NCBI GenBank assembly: GCA_001931875.2
Contig: MSJH02000834.1
Span: 62,001-126,000 of the forward strand
From: Byssochlamys sp. IMV 00236
Taxonomy: Eukaryota > Ascomycota > Eurotiomycetes > Eurotiales > Thermoascaceae
Length of the DNA stretch: 64,000 nt
Direction of reading: 5' to 3'
Shown in pieces: positions 37,195 through 48,213 of this stretch. How positions within the stretch are numbered: position 1 is the first letter of the stretch; each line of letters starts with the position of its first letter. A program made the position numbers and the translations under genes. Under the pieces are notes generated by a model. The model searched no databases. It worked only from the letters and a program-made list of their open reading frames with translations, and was not told the DNA's origin.

Positions 37195-38863
37195 TCCATG
37201 TTTTACCCCGATCTTACTCTACGGGTTAGAATTAATCGAGTCCAGGGCAAGCAATCCTCATCGCTGATTAGCTATAGCGTACTCGGGGCCGTCGTGATGA
37301 TATACCATACGTGGAAGGTTGTAGTAGTTGAACGCCTGGACGACGACGACGACGACTGCGGGCCGGTTTTACAAGGCATATTTACTTTCCAGTCCACTGT
37401 GCTCTGTCCTGTAGTGTTGCGTAGCGTTCGACGTGATGAGGGGAACTGAAACGTAGATGTCTAGTAATTGAACCCATGGGTTGTTTCTATGTGTCAACAA
37501 ACATGCAGCTGAACTTGAGAAGAGACAAACGGCAAAATGGAGGGCTAAACTAAGTATCTGACGGGTTACGGATTACGACCCAGCCCCCAAAACATGAGAC
37601 GAATCTGAATTCGACGAATCTAGATGGATATTCGAAACAGAATCATTCCGGATCACGAGAGATTGATGCATTGCATACATGGATGTGAATAGCTAAAAAT
37701 AAAAAAAAAGTAATAATAAAAGAAAGAAAGAAAGGAAAAGAAACTACTCGTACAATTTGTTCATGGGCTGACTCTATAATTACACGGACTCAGCCACATA
37801 AGATGACTTGGTGATTTTAAGTTTGGCAGCAGCCGCCGCCTTACATTGCGTAATGCTTCTTCTTCTTCTAGAACACTTTTTATGTTCGGGACACATTTTT
37901 TTAAAATAGAAATAGAGGAATTTCTGTACGTGCAAAATCTACAGGATTTGGTTTCGGATATGTATACTCTTCTCCTCTGTAGGATATCACATGCTCGAAC
38001 CGGTCTATATGGTTACGTTACATCTAGTTGGTATAGACGTGATCGAGGTATCGGGATAGAGTCTAGACCAAAACGCTCAGATATATAACGCGGCGAGTTA
38101 GTAGATATCCCAGTAATGCATCCGGGAAAGAAAGAAAGAAAGGGAATTCTATGTCAGTAAGCTGTAATCATAGTTATCGTTAGACCACATCTACTTGTAT
38201 GTACACACGAGCAGTTACGCAATAGTACGACTATATCTACTCCGTTCATACCTCCGGAACAAGACATCAACAAACAAGACACAAAGCAAATAGTCTAACT
38301 ACTGTTTTCGATAAACTAGGTATTACGTTCCTATCCAAGACAGCTCTCGGGCCGTTCCTATCAATCAGGCTACTGCTTGATGGTGCTCGATCCGAAATTT
38401 AATCCTACACCGGATGCATCCGTACATTTGAATCTGATAGTATACATTCCGACCCTCTATTTATCCACTAGGCATCGACCTTGCTTAACTCCGATTTATT
38501 ATTAAACGCACGGGACTGACCGGTCGTGGAATGTAAAACGGCTGGATTCTATCGATTTCTCTTGATTTGGTCATTGATTGATTTTCATCCTCAACGCTAC
38601 TATGCGGCGATAATCTTTCACTGCCCGGTAGGGACAGGGAGACAAGGGATGGATGCTTGGACGGCGCAGAATCTGCTTGGCATGCTTGGCAAATGTGATC
38701 TTAGCTGCTTCTTGCGGACTCGGAGCTCATTAAGGAAGAAAAATTCATGGCATGGGACTGTGTAGACCACCACGTCTTCATTTCTATCATCTGCGGCTAC
38801 TACTATGTATTCGACCGTGTCAAGAAAACATATCAAGAAAGCTTCTCTACATTACTGATGTGA

Positions 38864-40748
38864 CTACTTCTCGTCATCCCCGGCTCCTTCCCGGTCTTCG
38901 AACTGCATAAAGCTTTCGTCACGCGCTTCATCTCCCAGCACCATCTTCCACACCTTCTGCACCGCATCAATCGTGGCATCATCAAATGCAAGGTCTAGAC
39001 TCGGTGGTGGGAAGCGGATGACCCTACCGGCAGCGGAGGGAATGGGATCAGCTGAGCCATCATCGGCCCGTCCAAGCTGAGTGAATCGCAAGGACCAGAG
39101 TACGCTGGCGCCAGCTTCATTACGCACCGACTGCAAAAGTCTCTGAATTGCCGAATCAAGTATCTCCTGTCCTTCTGCACCTGGCAGGGACACACTACCG
39201 TATATTACACCTTTATTGCAACACAAGTTAGCAATGCTCATCATTAAGCGGAGGTAGGAAATAATGGTGTTGGGATATGCTCTTCATCAGTCTGTCAGAG
39301 GTGTGAATTTTCATCAATGCACTTCAGGCAATGTAGATAAGTTTTGAGAAGTCATCATTGAAGAGCAATATGGGGTTCGATGCGGGATGAGTAAAGGATC
39401 GGGGGTAGATACTTACATTGTCCAACAGGACACTCGCCTGTCTCACTCGAGTGGACAATAAGGTAGACTGGAGGAGCATCTTCTCTCTTAGATAGGACAT
39501 TTCCTGGAATCAATACGACAGCACCAGCGGGAATTGGCCCGCCGTCCGATGTCGGTGGAAAGAGGTCCTCAAGAGGGGAAGAGACCACGTTTATAGAACG
39601 GGCCACCTTGTGGTAGCTCACTGAATCAGCGGCTTCAGGAAGGTCCCATCGAGAGCCGACCACAAACGCACTCCGGACTTCCTCTCCGTCAGTTAATTTC
39701 ACTAGTAGGCGACTGTGTTGCGAAGTATCTCCCTTTGCATCTTGTGGAGCTTCGATATATTGAATGCCTCTATTGAGAACATACACCCCACCGCCCACTG
39801 CCAGTGCACGACAGCCTACCTGCGAAATCTCAGAACCGCCGCCATACTTTGCCAAAACACTGCCAAAACCGGCGCCAAAGACGCCAATAGAGGCGAGATG
39901 CCTTTGTATCCGGGGAATGACATAACTGGCAGAAGCCTGCTGGGGAGCAGACTGAGATAACGACAGGGACAGGAGGGGATACTGAAGCTCGGAAGGGATG
40001 TTAAATCTAGACGTCAAGTAATCTGCGAAAGGTAAGTCAAGATCCTCCGTTTCGTTCGCTACACCCTCATCCTGGGGAGTTCGAGTAACATGACGGAGTA
40101 GCTTCATCAACGACCTCTTCGACCTCAAGGAGATGTTGTCGTCGCTGAATACGTCCTCGCGGCTACTTGGCACGCGGTCTAGAACAGATGTCTCAGAAGA
40201 TCGGTATATCCACCAACTTCCCACAGCCTGGAACTCCAGCTGGCGGTAGACCTTGGACGACACCAGGGTTGGGAGCAGTTTTGATCGAGAGTAGATCAGC
40301 TGCGGTGACAGAGAAAGTGTATAAGCTCTAGATTTTGCCAACTTAGTAGGCGAATCAGGTGCGGCCGGTGGGGAGTGAACTGAGACATCCTCATAAGGCG
40401 CCCTGCCAGGTTCTGGCCCATGGGCGTCGTCAGCAATGCCTGGAACACACCCTAAAGACGTGCACATTGCGACGGTGCGCCGTGGGTGCCATCTCACCTT
40501 GTTTCAGTTCTTCGACCCATTCTTCGGCTTCTTGGAGACTGAACGCTGTCTCCGCACCTCCATAGTATGGATTCTTATCCACGTGAAGTACCTTCTTACC
40601 TGACCGGGATAGAGCTCTGCAGGGATGATGTTAGTAATCGGATAACGCGTGGAATAGAGAAAGGTGGTACTGACAGAGCCAGGAGAGACTGGGCCAGCCC
40701 AGTTCCTGATATAGTTACGTCCCATGGAGTGTCTGTGAGCGACTCCAT
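38864..40748 (-). CDS. mrs6: Rab escort protein (geranylgeranyltransferase component A)
   Basis: Four exons: 40675-40748, 40498-40616, 39417-40451 and 38864-39210, giving 524 residues. Donors are GTCAGT, GTGAGA and GTAAGT. Intron 3 is about 206 nt, long for this window. REP presents newly made Rab GTPases to geranylgeranyltransferase II so that they can be lipidated. The N-terminus has the GDI/REP dinucleotide-fold signature (VTISGTGLAQSLLALALSRS then GKKVLHVDKNPYYGG, about 11-45). Further conserved text is SSKVYRQLEFQAVGSWWIY, the PRIQRHLASIGVFG region and GGGVYVLNRGI. It ends in a charged tail. REP-specific length and divergence separate it from the shorter Rab-GDI. The start ATG is in the exon giving MESLTDTPWDVTISG. 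Confidence 0.9.
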
Positions 40749-41728
40749 ACTGACCTGATAACTTAGGTGGCTTGCAATGCCGTTCGAAGTGTCACAGTTG
40801 TGTCCTGCAAACTCAAATTTTCATCACATTAATGGAGTGTGAGCAACAGCATTCGCTTCTTGATCTCTTGTACACATTTGTACGGAGGTTCAGGTACAAA
40901 GGAAGGAAGAAAAAGAAGAACCGCAAAGCGCGCACACCAGAATAAATGGTGCCGCGAAGCGCTAGTGGATCACGTGACGGACCATAGCTTCTCGACGGGA
41001 GGTTCCAACAGATTCCTTCGAGTGACTCCAGCTGCAGTTACAGGTGTCTATGGGAATAGATGGAGGATTCACTATGCCTTTCCATCGCTTGTATATACTA
41101 CGCAATATATGACTGAACGCACACTGAGCGATTAGGTGGCATAACAGCTATATGCATGCCACAGTAAAATATACATTGGGGCCCTGGGCAGGCGTACGCC
41201 AAACCTAAAGAGGCTAGTACGAGCCCCGAACATGAAGATTTCAGCGAAAATAATGATCCTCGATTATTGTTTTCCTTCTCACACCACTCCCGGCGCTTCG
41301 CGCAGGCAGCCTGCCATTCACACACGGCAGTATGCTTATCTATCAACGAGCCTTCACTGGTCTTGCTGAATGGGAGTGGTAGAGGATATTAGTCACCCTG
41401 TATCTGCTGCTCTGGATGGTAACATTTGATGGGAGCGGTTCGTTTGTGGTGATACATTCTGCTGAGCAGCCTGCTGTCAGCTGTATAGTGACAGTCTCCA
41501 ATAACCATGGAGCTTCGTAGTGGTATTCCCAAGAACTTCATCGCACCGTCGGCAGTTTGTTCTGGTCGGCGTGCGAATGTGGCTGCCGCATGCTACCGGC
41601 GGACATGCTCTGCGTTCTTATGAGAGACAGCATTCAGGCCCCCAATCCTCGCATCTTTGAGTATAAACAAGAGCGACAGGTCTGGTCCAGTAATCGAGAT
41701 CCTGATCTCGTCTAAGTGATATCTTGCT
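40749..41728. other. Intergenic between REP start and cyclophilin stop
   Basis: 980 bp holding the REP promoter and the cyclophilin 3' flank. No gene seen. Confidence 0.6.
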
Positions 41729-42325
41729 TCACTCCTCTGCACCCTCCTCCACGACCCTAGCCCGGATGATCTTCACTTCATCCATAGGCCTATCCTCCGC
41801 ATTTGTCTTGACGAGACCCATGCGCTGTATCACTCTCATGCCGCTCTTTACTCTGCCAAAAATTGTGTGCTTGCCATCCAACCACGGCGTGGGCGCGAGT
41901 GTGATGAAGAACTGGCTGCCGTTCGTGTTAGGACCACTGTTCGCCATGCTCAGAACCCCGGCCCCAGTATGCTTCAATCCCGTATGAATCTCGTCCTCGA
42001 ACTTTTCGCCGTAGATCGAGCTGCCTCCGCGACCGGTTCCAGTGGGATCGCCAGTCTGTACCATGAAGTTCGGGATGATGCGATGGAAGATGACGTTGTT
42101 GTAGTAGCCTCGCTGAGCGAGAGTCGCAAAGTTCTTGCAAGTCTGCAAGACCAAGAATATCAGATCATATACTCTTTCATAGGTGCTATGGCGTACGAAC
42201 CTTTGGCGCATGTTCATTGTAGAGTTCGACGGTGAACGAACCCTGCGCTCGGTCAGTCATGAACTGCGGGGTACCGAGTCAGAAGTCCTTACCATAGAGG
42301 TATCGAAGGCCACATCGGTCGCCAT
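41729..42325 (-). CDS. cyp1: Cyclophilin, peptidyl-prolyl isomerase-like 1
   Basis: Three exons: 42293-42325 ([11 protein letters not shown]), 42201-42242 ([14 protein letters not shown]) and 41729-42142, giving 162 residues. It catalyses cis-trans isomerisation of prolyl bonds; PPIL1-type members work in the spliceosome. The compact single cyclophilin domain lacks a signal peptide or extra domains. The active-site block is clear: [30 protein letters not shown] and [12 protein letters not shown], keeping the catalytic Arg and the Trp that binds cyclosporin. Length equals the PPIL1 group (about 160-166). The two small first exons are typical of this gene in Aspergillus. Confidence 0.95.
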
Positions 42326-43188
42326 GGTTAGTCGTGTTCAGAAGTAGTGGAAAGAGATATTCTTGATCGTGTGCGTATATGGTATCGAAGAGAGCGTTGA
42401 GAATCTCAAGTCACTACCGGCGAGAAATGTCGTCGGGTCTTGGCATGTCTTCAGTATAGCGATTAGAGCACCGAAGCAAGATAAATGTGACAACATTCAT
42501 GTGCACTTTACATGTCCTAATATTTATCATTGAGGACCGATGAACTCAGATTCGAATCAGAGTCTACAAGTATCATTTAATCTGTTCTGAGACCTAGTGT
42601 TGACTTCTCCCTTGTACGACATACATAAATGAGCAACATTTTCACATTATCTAGTTTCGAAAAAAAACTCACAACCCATATCCAGAGCGCATAAGCCTGA
42701 TTAGCATATAAGCAGGAAAAATGATACAATTGCCAGTATGTAGGGGCCCAGTAAAGTACCATGGCTCTGCGATACGGCGCCTGAAGATGACGAAGACTTC
42801 TGCAGTAGCAAAGCTTGCACGTAAATATTTGGGTCAATAAGACCCAAAAAAATTCTCTACTAGAGAATACTGCACATGGATCAGCCAAGATATTATTTTA
42901 TTTTCTATCGAATAACATTTGGAGCTCTGTTTTGCGCGCCGATTGACGACAGGGTTGCTGCCTTAGGTAAACAAGCTGGAGACTGGCCAGATCTCTGTCC
43001 GCAGGCAACTCCAAAGCTGAGCTTGAGCTAAGCTTTCTTATACCCATATGCAAAACATGGCTTGAATCGCAACGCGAACAGTCTGGAGAAAATATCAGTC
43101 GCATACGTTAGAGCTGCCGTTACTTTCTTGTGCATCGTCATTCCTTACTGCTCTGTTGCTTTGTCCCCGCAAGGCCTGACAGCCCGCG
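42326..43188. promoter_or_regulatory. Divergent promoter region of cyp1 and sppA
   Basis: 863 bp between the starts of the two genes. A hydrophobic open frame on the minus strand (42577-42888) has no partner features and is not called. No specific site recognised. Confidence 0.5.
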
Positions 43189-45048
43189 ATGGCCGCCGTC
43201 AGTCCTCTCGCGGAGTTCCTTGGGCAAGCGATTTACCAGTTCGAAATACTCAAACCCCTCCTCCCGACATACGGACATCTTCTTATATCTGCCCTATTCC
43301 CCATATACATCGGCTCTCACGCCTCGCTGTCACGACCGTCATCAGCTGCGAAGCCTTCGAAATCTCGAAAGAAGGAACATGAATCAAGTAGCGAGGAAGA
43401 CAATGAGGAAGAGGGAGGAGGACCCATTCAAAAAATGGAGGGCTTGGAGCCATCGGATGCACTCATGTTCCCTCTGATGGCAGGGTTGACACTGGGAGGG
43501 CTATATCTCGTCATCAAATGGCTTGAAGACCCAGCGATCTTGAATAAGATCCTGAGCTTTTATTTCTCTCAGATGGGACTATTCTTTGCCATTGCCTTCT
43601 TGAAAGACAGCCTGTTAGTGGTGAGATCATTTCTGTTTCCCTCACGATATAAGTATGCTGGGAAGATCTGGAAAGTCAAGCAATCGCAACACATTTTCAC
43701 CAGTGCTGGCGAGGTTCGACAGTCACCTCTTCCAGGGTTTCTGTCGGCGCTGCCTCTGCCGAAATTGGCCAGAGACATACTCTGGTCTTGTCGTGGTATC
43801 GCTTACCAGAAGGCTAAGTTTCGATTACGGGTGCGCCGCGTGGGAGACATAAAATGTCGTTTCGGGATACTTGACATTCTAAGCGGCTTTGCTGCACTAT
43901 GCGCCGTTGGCTACTTTGCTTTCGTGACAAAGCCCTGGTGGCTTACGAACTTTCTGGGATTTAGCTTCTGCTATGGTGCTTTGCAATTCATGTCTCCGTC
44001 GACTTTCTGGACGGGAACACTGATCTTGGGCTCTCTGTTCCTTTACGATATTTATTTCGTTTTCTTCACTCCTCTGATGGTGACTGTCGCAACTAAACTT
44101 GATGTTCCGATCAAACTGCTATTCCCACGCCCGCCAGCTGAAGGGGCTGCTCCAGATGTCGTCTCGTTGGCAATGCTGGGTCTGGGTGATATTGTGGTGC
44201 CCGGTATGATGGTCGGACTGGCATTACGTTTCGATCTTTTTCTGTACTACAGAAAGAAGGGTCTGCAGATCGCGAAAGAGGCAGGTGAAGGAGCAACCTT
44301 TATAAGGCCTAGATATCAAACTGCGACTGGAGGTTGGGGTGAACGGTTCTGGGCCCGTCAGAGAAAGTCTACGCAAGCTGCCGAACTGGAGCCCCCTTAC
44401 CATGATGCTCAGTCATTCCCGAAGGTCTACTTCCATGCTAGTCTGATTGGCTACATAATTGGTATGATTGCTACACTACTTGTCATGCAGTACGCAAACC
44501 ATGCTCAGCCGGCGCTTTTATACCTTGTTCCGGGTGTTCTTATCTCACTATGGGGAACCGCCTTCTTCAGAGGAGAGATCACTCCCATGTGGAATTTCTC
44601 CGACGCTGAAGAGGAAGATGAAGAAGATGCCAAGAAACGTGAATATAAAGAGGCCAATGAGCAGAAGCCGAAAGCACCCAAGGGAAGCTTGTTTTCTCGT
44701 CTGCTTTCCGGTGACATTAAAGCTTTATCTGAGGAGCCTGAGAATACTACCGGATCAAGGTCGGAAACAAAAGATGTCGTTTCTGCCACAGATCAAGGCA
44801 CCGAGCACTCAGAGGGCGAGTCTTCAGAAAAGACGCGCAGATCCTCTAAGAATTGTGATGAAGATGATAAATCTGACGAACTTATCCTGTTCTCTATCTC
44901 TCTGCCCCGGAGAAAGAAGTCTCGACAGAAGGGAAATTTGGAATCAGAGACCAATTCTGGCCAACGCAGTTCAACCTCTGTGGTGCCGCGTGATGGCGAA
45001 CCCCCGACTAAGAGGCTTCGACGGAGCCCCAGAGGACAACAATCATAA
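43189..45048 (+). CDS. sppA: Signal peptide peptidase (presenilin-type aspartyl protease)
   Basis: Single exon, 619 residues. Signal peptide peptidase cuts leftover signal peptides and some membrane proteins inside the ER membrane. The two catalytic aspartates sit in the standard motifs: YD in LFLYDIYFVFF (286-287) and GLGD in AMLGLGDIVVPG (331-334), followed by the PAL motif in HAQPALLYLVPG (441-443). About nine hydrophobic segments surround them. An acidic Ser/Glu-rich loop (about 60-80) follows the first segment. The C-terminal ~140 residues form a charged, disordered tail ending in basic clusters (KRLRRSPRGQQS); animal SPP instead ends in a short KKxx signal. In Aspergillus, SppA works with the DSC ligase in SREBP activation and hypoxia growth. 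Confidence 0.95.
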   Translation: MAAVSPLAEFLGQAIYQFEILKPLLPTYGHLLISALFPIYIGSHASLSRPSSAAKPSKSRKKEHESSSEEDNEEEGGGPIQKMEGLEPSDALMFPLMAGLTLGGLYLVIKWLEDPAILNKILSFYFSQMGLFFAIAFLKDSLLVVRSFLFPSRYKYAGKIWKVKQSQHIFTSAGEVRQSPLPGFLSALPLPKLARDILWSCRGIAYQKAKFRLRVRRVGDIKCRFGILDILSGFAALCAVGYFAFVTKPWWLTNFLGFSFCYGALQFMSPSTFWTGTLILGSLFLYDIYFVFFTPLMVTVATKLDVPIKLLFPRPPAEGAAPDVVSLAMLGLGDIVVPGMMVGLALRFDLFLYYRKKGLQIAKEAGEGATFIRPRYQTATGGWGERFWARQRKSTQAAELEPPYHDAQSFPKVYFHASLIGYIIGMIATLLVMQYANHAQPALLYLVPGVLISLWGTAFFRGEITPMWNFSDAEEEDEEDAKKREYKEANEQKPKAPKGSLFSRLLSGDIKALSEEPENTTGSRSETKDVVSATDQGTEHSEGESSEKTRRSSKNCDEDDKSDELILFSISLPRRKKSRQKGNLESETNSGQRSSTSVVPRDGEPPTKRLRRSPRGQQS

Positions 45049-45271
45049 TTCGAATCTTGAAGACTGACACTACTTCTATTTAATCTCATTTCTTTTCAAC
45101 GGTAGTAAAACGTCATGAGTACGATAGCCGTTGTTATCATGACAGACTGCATAATCCGGAGTTCAGGTTAGCGGACTAGTAGATGTATCATTCGTGTTCT
45201 ATGAGCAAAGGATATATCGGATAGTGGTATCATTATGTATGCTTTAGTGACTTTAAACCTAATGGCAGAGA

Positions 45272-46459
45272 CTACCTCAGCCCTTCCAACATGTTTTTGA
45301 TCTGTTCCCATCTCTGTGTAGAGAGCTCAACGAGCTTCCTCAATTCCTCTTTATCCACAGCTAGCCCGCCATTCTTCTCCAATTTCACGATCTTAGTCTT
45401 CCCTCCATTGTCTTTATCTACCACAACGCGCACACTCTCCTGGCACAGGTTTTCCTCGAATGCGTCAGGGTCTGCAAGGATCCATCTCTGGCCAGCGACT
45501 TTCTCTGCCTGCTCCTTCTCCTGGTCAACATCCGGGATAACGACGGCCCTCCATGCAGCCGCAGCATCCGCTTCGAAAACGGAATAGGAGCTGGCCACGG
45601 GAATTCCTCGCAATGTCAATTTCCTCGCTTCAGATAGCTCATCCGAGCAGACAACAATCTCGTTATCCAGATCCCACCATGCCCTCGGTAGCTTTGTATC
45701 CCGCAGCGCAGCCAGTACAGCCGCCCAGGCGGCATCGAAGGGGTTTCCGGCCAACGAAATAATCATCACATCGATGTAGAGAACCCAGAAAGCTTTGATT
45801 TCTCTCTTTGAAGCCCCCGAATGCTTTTTCTCATCCGTCTCCATCTCCTCCTCATTATGTCGGTCCAAGGAGAGGAAGTCCGGCTGCTCGTACCAGATGC
45901 GAAGGTCTTCCGCACGCACAAGACGAGATGTGTGTAGGAGTGAAAGGAGCTGGTGTGACAATGACTGTGCGAGTGTAGATGGTGCGGCTCCTGGTATAAA
46001 GCCTGGTCCGCATCCTGTGCTCAAGGACAGGTTGGGCACAAGTAAGTCGAAGTCTCGAATCTGCGAGTCATCCTCCTCATCCACATCGTCTGTCGGATCT
46101 CCAGTCTTTCTCTTTTTCACTGCAGATGACGATGCAGATACTCCCCATGCGGCGATGTCTTCAGTGTGCAGGATTTCTGCTCGTACCCCACAAACTGCAA
46201 CTGTGTCGCCGACTCTGACGACGGCGCTACCATTCGCGTGCGTCAACGACCCTGCGTTCGCTGACGTGATGCGAAATTGAGATGGTGCGCGGCCATTGGC
46301 ACGTATCGAAGGCTGATTACTCGAGGCAGGAGGTGACAAGTGGGCGAGGAGATAAGCATGTGGTTGGAGTCTGGCGAATTGCGACGGCGGCAGAGAGAGT
46401 GAAGGTGGGTGGTGAGGGATCGCAGATGACGGCTTGGAAGCCCCTGTCGTACTAGCCAT
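45272..46459 (-). CDS. rrp43: Exosome ring subunit Rrp43 (RNase PH-like)
   Basis: Single exon, 395 residues. Rrp43 is one of six RNase PH-like, catalytically inert subunits of the RNA exosome core that threads RNA to Rrp44. The N-terminus FARLQPHAYLLAHL (about 27-40) and GSLTHANGSAVVRVGDTVAV then CGVRAEI match the RNase PH fold start (R-P-D-G-R region degenerate). The second half carries FWVLYIDVMIISLAGNPFDA and WAAVLAALRDTKLPRA. An Asp/Glu/Ser-rich insert near 110-135 and the lack of catalytic Asp pairs agree with Rrp43/EXOSC8. Rrp42 or Rrp45 are the alternatives but fit less well. Confidence 0.88.
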   Translation of the reverse strand: MASTTGASKPSSAIPHHPPSLSLPPSQFARLQPHAYLLAHLSPPASSNQPSIRANGRAPSQFRITSANAGSLTHANGSAVVRVGDTVAVCGVRAEILHTEDIAAWGVSASSSAVKKRKTGDPTDDVDEEDDSQIRDFDLLVPNLSLSTGCGPGFIPGAAPSTLAQSLSHQLLSLLHTSRLVRAEDLRIWYEQPDFLSLDRHNEEEMETDEKKHSGASKREIKAFWVLYIDVMIISLAGNPFDAAWAAVLAALRDTKLPRAWWDLDNEIVVCSDELSEARKLTLRGIPVASSYSVFEADAAAAWRAVVIPDVDQEKEQAEKVAGQRWILADPDAFEENLCQESVRVVVDKDNGGKTKIVKLEKNGGLAVDKEELRKLVELSTQRWEQIKNMLEGLR

Positions 46460-46874
46460 GCTGGGTTATTCAAGACCTATTCTGAAAGAAGTGATATTCC
46501 CAGCAATAGAGGGAGGATTCGTGAAGCTATCCGGATCTCTAATCTCTGTCGCAGAACAGAGAGCATTTTGCGGCAGAATAATTTCATATCGAAAGGCGGT
46601 GAGTATAGACCTAGACTTGAGCTCTCGCGCCACCACTTTCGGTCTCGAAAGCACTCTCACGGCAGCAATCGATGATCCCGATATATAAGGAATGCAATAC
46701 TTCGGCCGTCACATTGATGTAATCATACAAGGAAATATTTGAATCGGTCCGTTATGATATATGTCACCCTACCCAGCTTGTGATCTTATAATATCCGCAA
46801 AGTTTCGGTTGGTCTCACATCTCGACGAATGTCTCGCAACATGAAGTGGATACATGAATAGAATATCAATTTGA
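46460..46874. other. Rrp43 5' flank
   Basis: 415 bp between the Rrp43 start and the stop of the next minus-strand gene. No gene supported; a short plus-strand frame overlapping it is not convincing. Confidence 0.55.
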
Positions 46875-47804
46875 TCAGAATTTTTGCTTCTTCCAGACCA
46901 TCTCAGCGAGCTCCCTCAAATCACTGTCCGTAAACTCTATGTCGCTTTCAGCTTTACCCGGGGGTCGAAGGAACAGGTCTTGAAATGGAAGAACTAAGGG
47001 CCCATTGCTGACAGTGGCCTCCTGCTCATCGTGCTGTCTTGAAAGAACCACTTGCTGTTGGAGAGTTGGTGAAATCTGGCTCCGGGTGCGGTTCTGTCCA
47101 GTGCAAATGGGAACCCATTTCTGAATAACAATTTCTGGTCTCCTCCGATTGACATCAATTGTCAGAGCTGTTTTAACGTCGCCATGTGATTCCACTAGCC
47201 ACCATCTCCCGTCCGACTCAAGCTTCGATTTTGATTCGGAGAAGCCAGCTTCAATCACCAGGGTTGGCCACTGATCTGACCTACCAGGAGGGATTTCTTG
47301 GGGAGCAACCTCCTGGTCAGCTCTCTTAGTTCGTGAAGGTGTCGCGATATCGGCTGTTCCAGTCCAGTCCAATTCCAGATTAGCACCATTCATGCTTGAT
47401 AGCTTGAAGATCATCAGGTTAACAAGAGCCATGTGTGCCCTCTCATGATCCTTGTATGTGAGCATCCTGACGAGAAGTACCTGGGCAAAGGGGTAGTAGG
47501 AATCAAGGAGTTGCCAGCTTGACTTATGTTTGGAAATATCAAAGTCATGAAGAAATGTTTGATTTTCAATGTTGGTGAACAGCATGTACTGGCTGGTCTT
47601 TCCCGTTTTGTCCCTGCGGAAGCGCTCTTGCTCCAGGGAAACTAGAGACCACAAATTCTGCAATCCCTTGTACTCATACTGCTTTGTATTTGGTGGGAGG
47701 CCATTGAGAATAGCATCTTCCAGGTCCATGTTAGCAGGCATTCTATGTGGGTATTCACTCTCCTCTTCGCTTGCAATATTCTCTTTCGTGTGGAGTTCAT
47801 TCAA
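46875..47804 (-). CDS. Uncharacterised fungal protein with a nuclease-fold-like core
   Basis: Single exon, 309 residues; an in-frame stop directly precedes the ATG. I recognise it only as a member of a family of hypothetical proteins common in Aspergillus and Penicillium accessory loci. The conserved core reads WPTLVIEAGFSES (179-191), WWLVESHGDVKTALTIDV (201-218) and IVIQKW (225-230). It ends in a PFQDLFLRPP block and a DLRELAEMVWKKQ helix. The order strand-Glu, helix, strand with a lysine recalls PD-(D/E)XK or Uma2-type restriction-like folds. The usual catalytic Asp and Lys are not clearly placed, so activity is unproven. It is divergent from another unknown gene 409 bp away. Confidence 0.7.
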   Translation of the reverse strand: MNELHTKENIASEEESEYPHRMPANMDLEDAILNGLPPNTKQYEYKGLQNLWSLVSLEQERFRRDKTGKTSQYMLFTNIENQTFLHDFDISKHKSSWQLLDSYYPFAQVLLVRMLTYKDHERAHMALVNLMIFKLSSMNGANLELDWTGTADIATPSRTKRADQEVAPQEIPPGRSDQWPTLVIEAGFSESKSKLESDGRWWLVESHGDVKTALTIDVNRRRPEIVIQKWVPICTGQNRTRSQISPTLQQQVVLSRQHDEQEATVSNGPLVLPFQDLFLRPPGKAESDIEFTDSDLRELAEMVWKKQKF

Positions 47805-48213
47805 AGAGAAATATTAGGATATCAGTGGAAATAAATACCATTCTTACACAGGTATGACGATGGTTGGCCACCAAATGTTATACCGCAGACGCTCCACGAG
47901 CATGGTCCTTGTATTGTGAGTAATCTCACATAATATGTAGCGATGGGATATCAATTACGTCTGCTTGATGCCTGAGAGGCTGAACCATGGCATTCATACT
48001 GTCCGCCGAACCATACAAATCCTCAAGTATACCGAGGCGCTCGGCCGAATACTCTTCCTAATACATCGCATCAATTTCAAAAAACGGACGTGCGCAGAGA
48101 AATCGTTCGAATACATTTGAGAAACAATATTGCAGCGTCGGTCCGTTACTGCCAGTCCTAACTTCCTCTCTCTCGAGTTCCATCAACTGCGAAGTCGCAG
48201 TTCATCGGCTAAT
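47805..48213. promoter_or_regulatory. Shared promoter of two uncharacterised divergent genes
   Basis: 409 bp between the start codons. AT-rich blocks; no known site recognised. Confidence 0.5.

Larger units (their letters stand above)
32616..38863. other. Gene-free interval, 6.2 kb
   Basis: The largest gap in the window. It holds the glycosyltransferase leader (pyrimidine-rich on the minus strand, 32640-33180), ATT/ATC repeats near 33516-33585, AG/CT-rich tracts, a CT-rich block at 36660-36840 that resembles an Aspergillus core promoter and leader reading rightward, an AAAAG pentanucleotide array (37107-37194) and GAC repeats near 37338. No coding gene could be supported on either strand. 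Confidence 0.55.

Noticed and set aside
37061..37449. Two overlapping Lys/Arg-rich open frames
   Set aside because: Produced by the AAAAG microsatellite; no other protein-like sequence.
42577..42888. Hydrophobic 103-codon minus-strand frame
   Set aside because: No start context, no homologue recognised, and it lies in the cyp1-sppA promoter.
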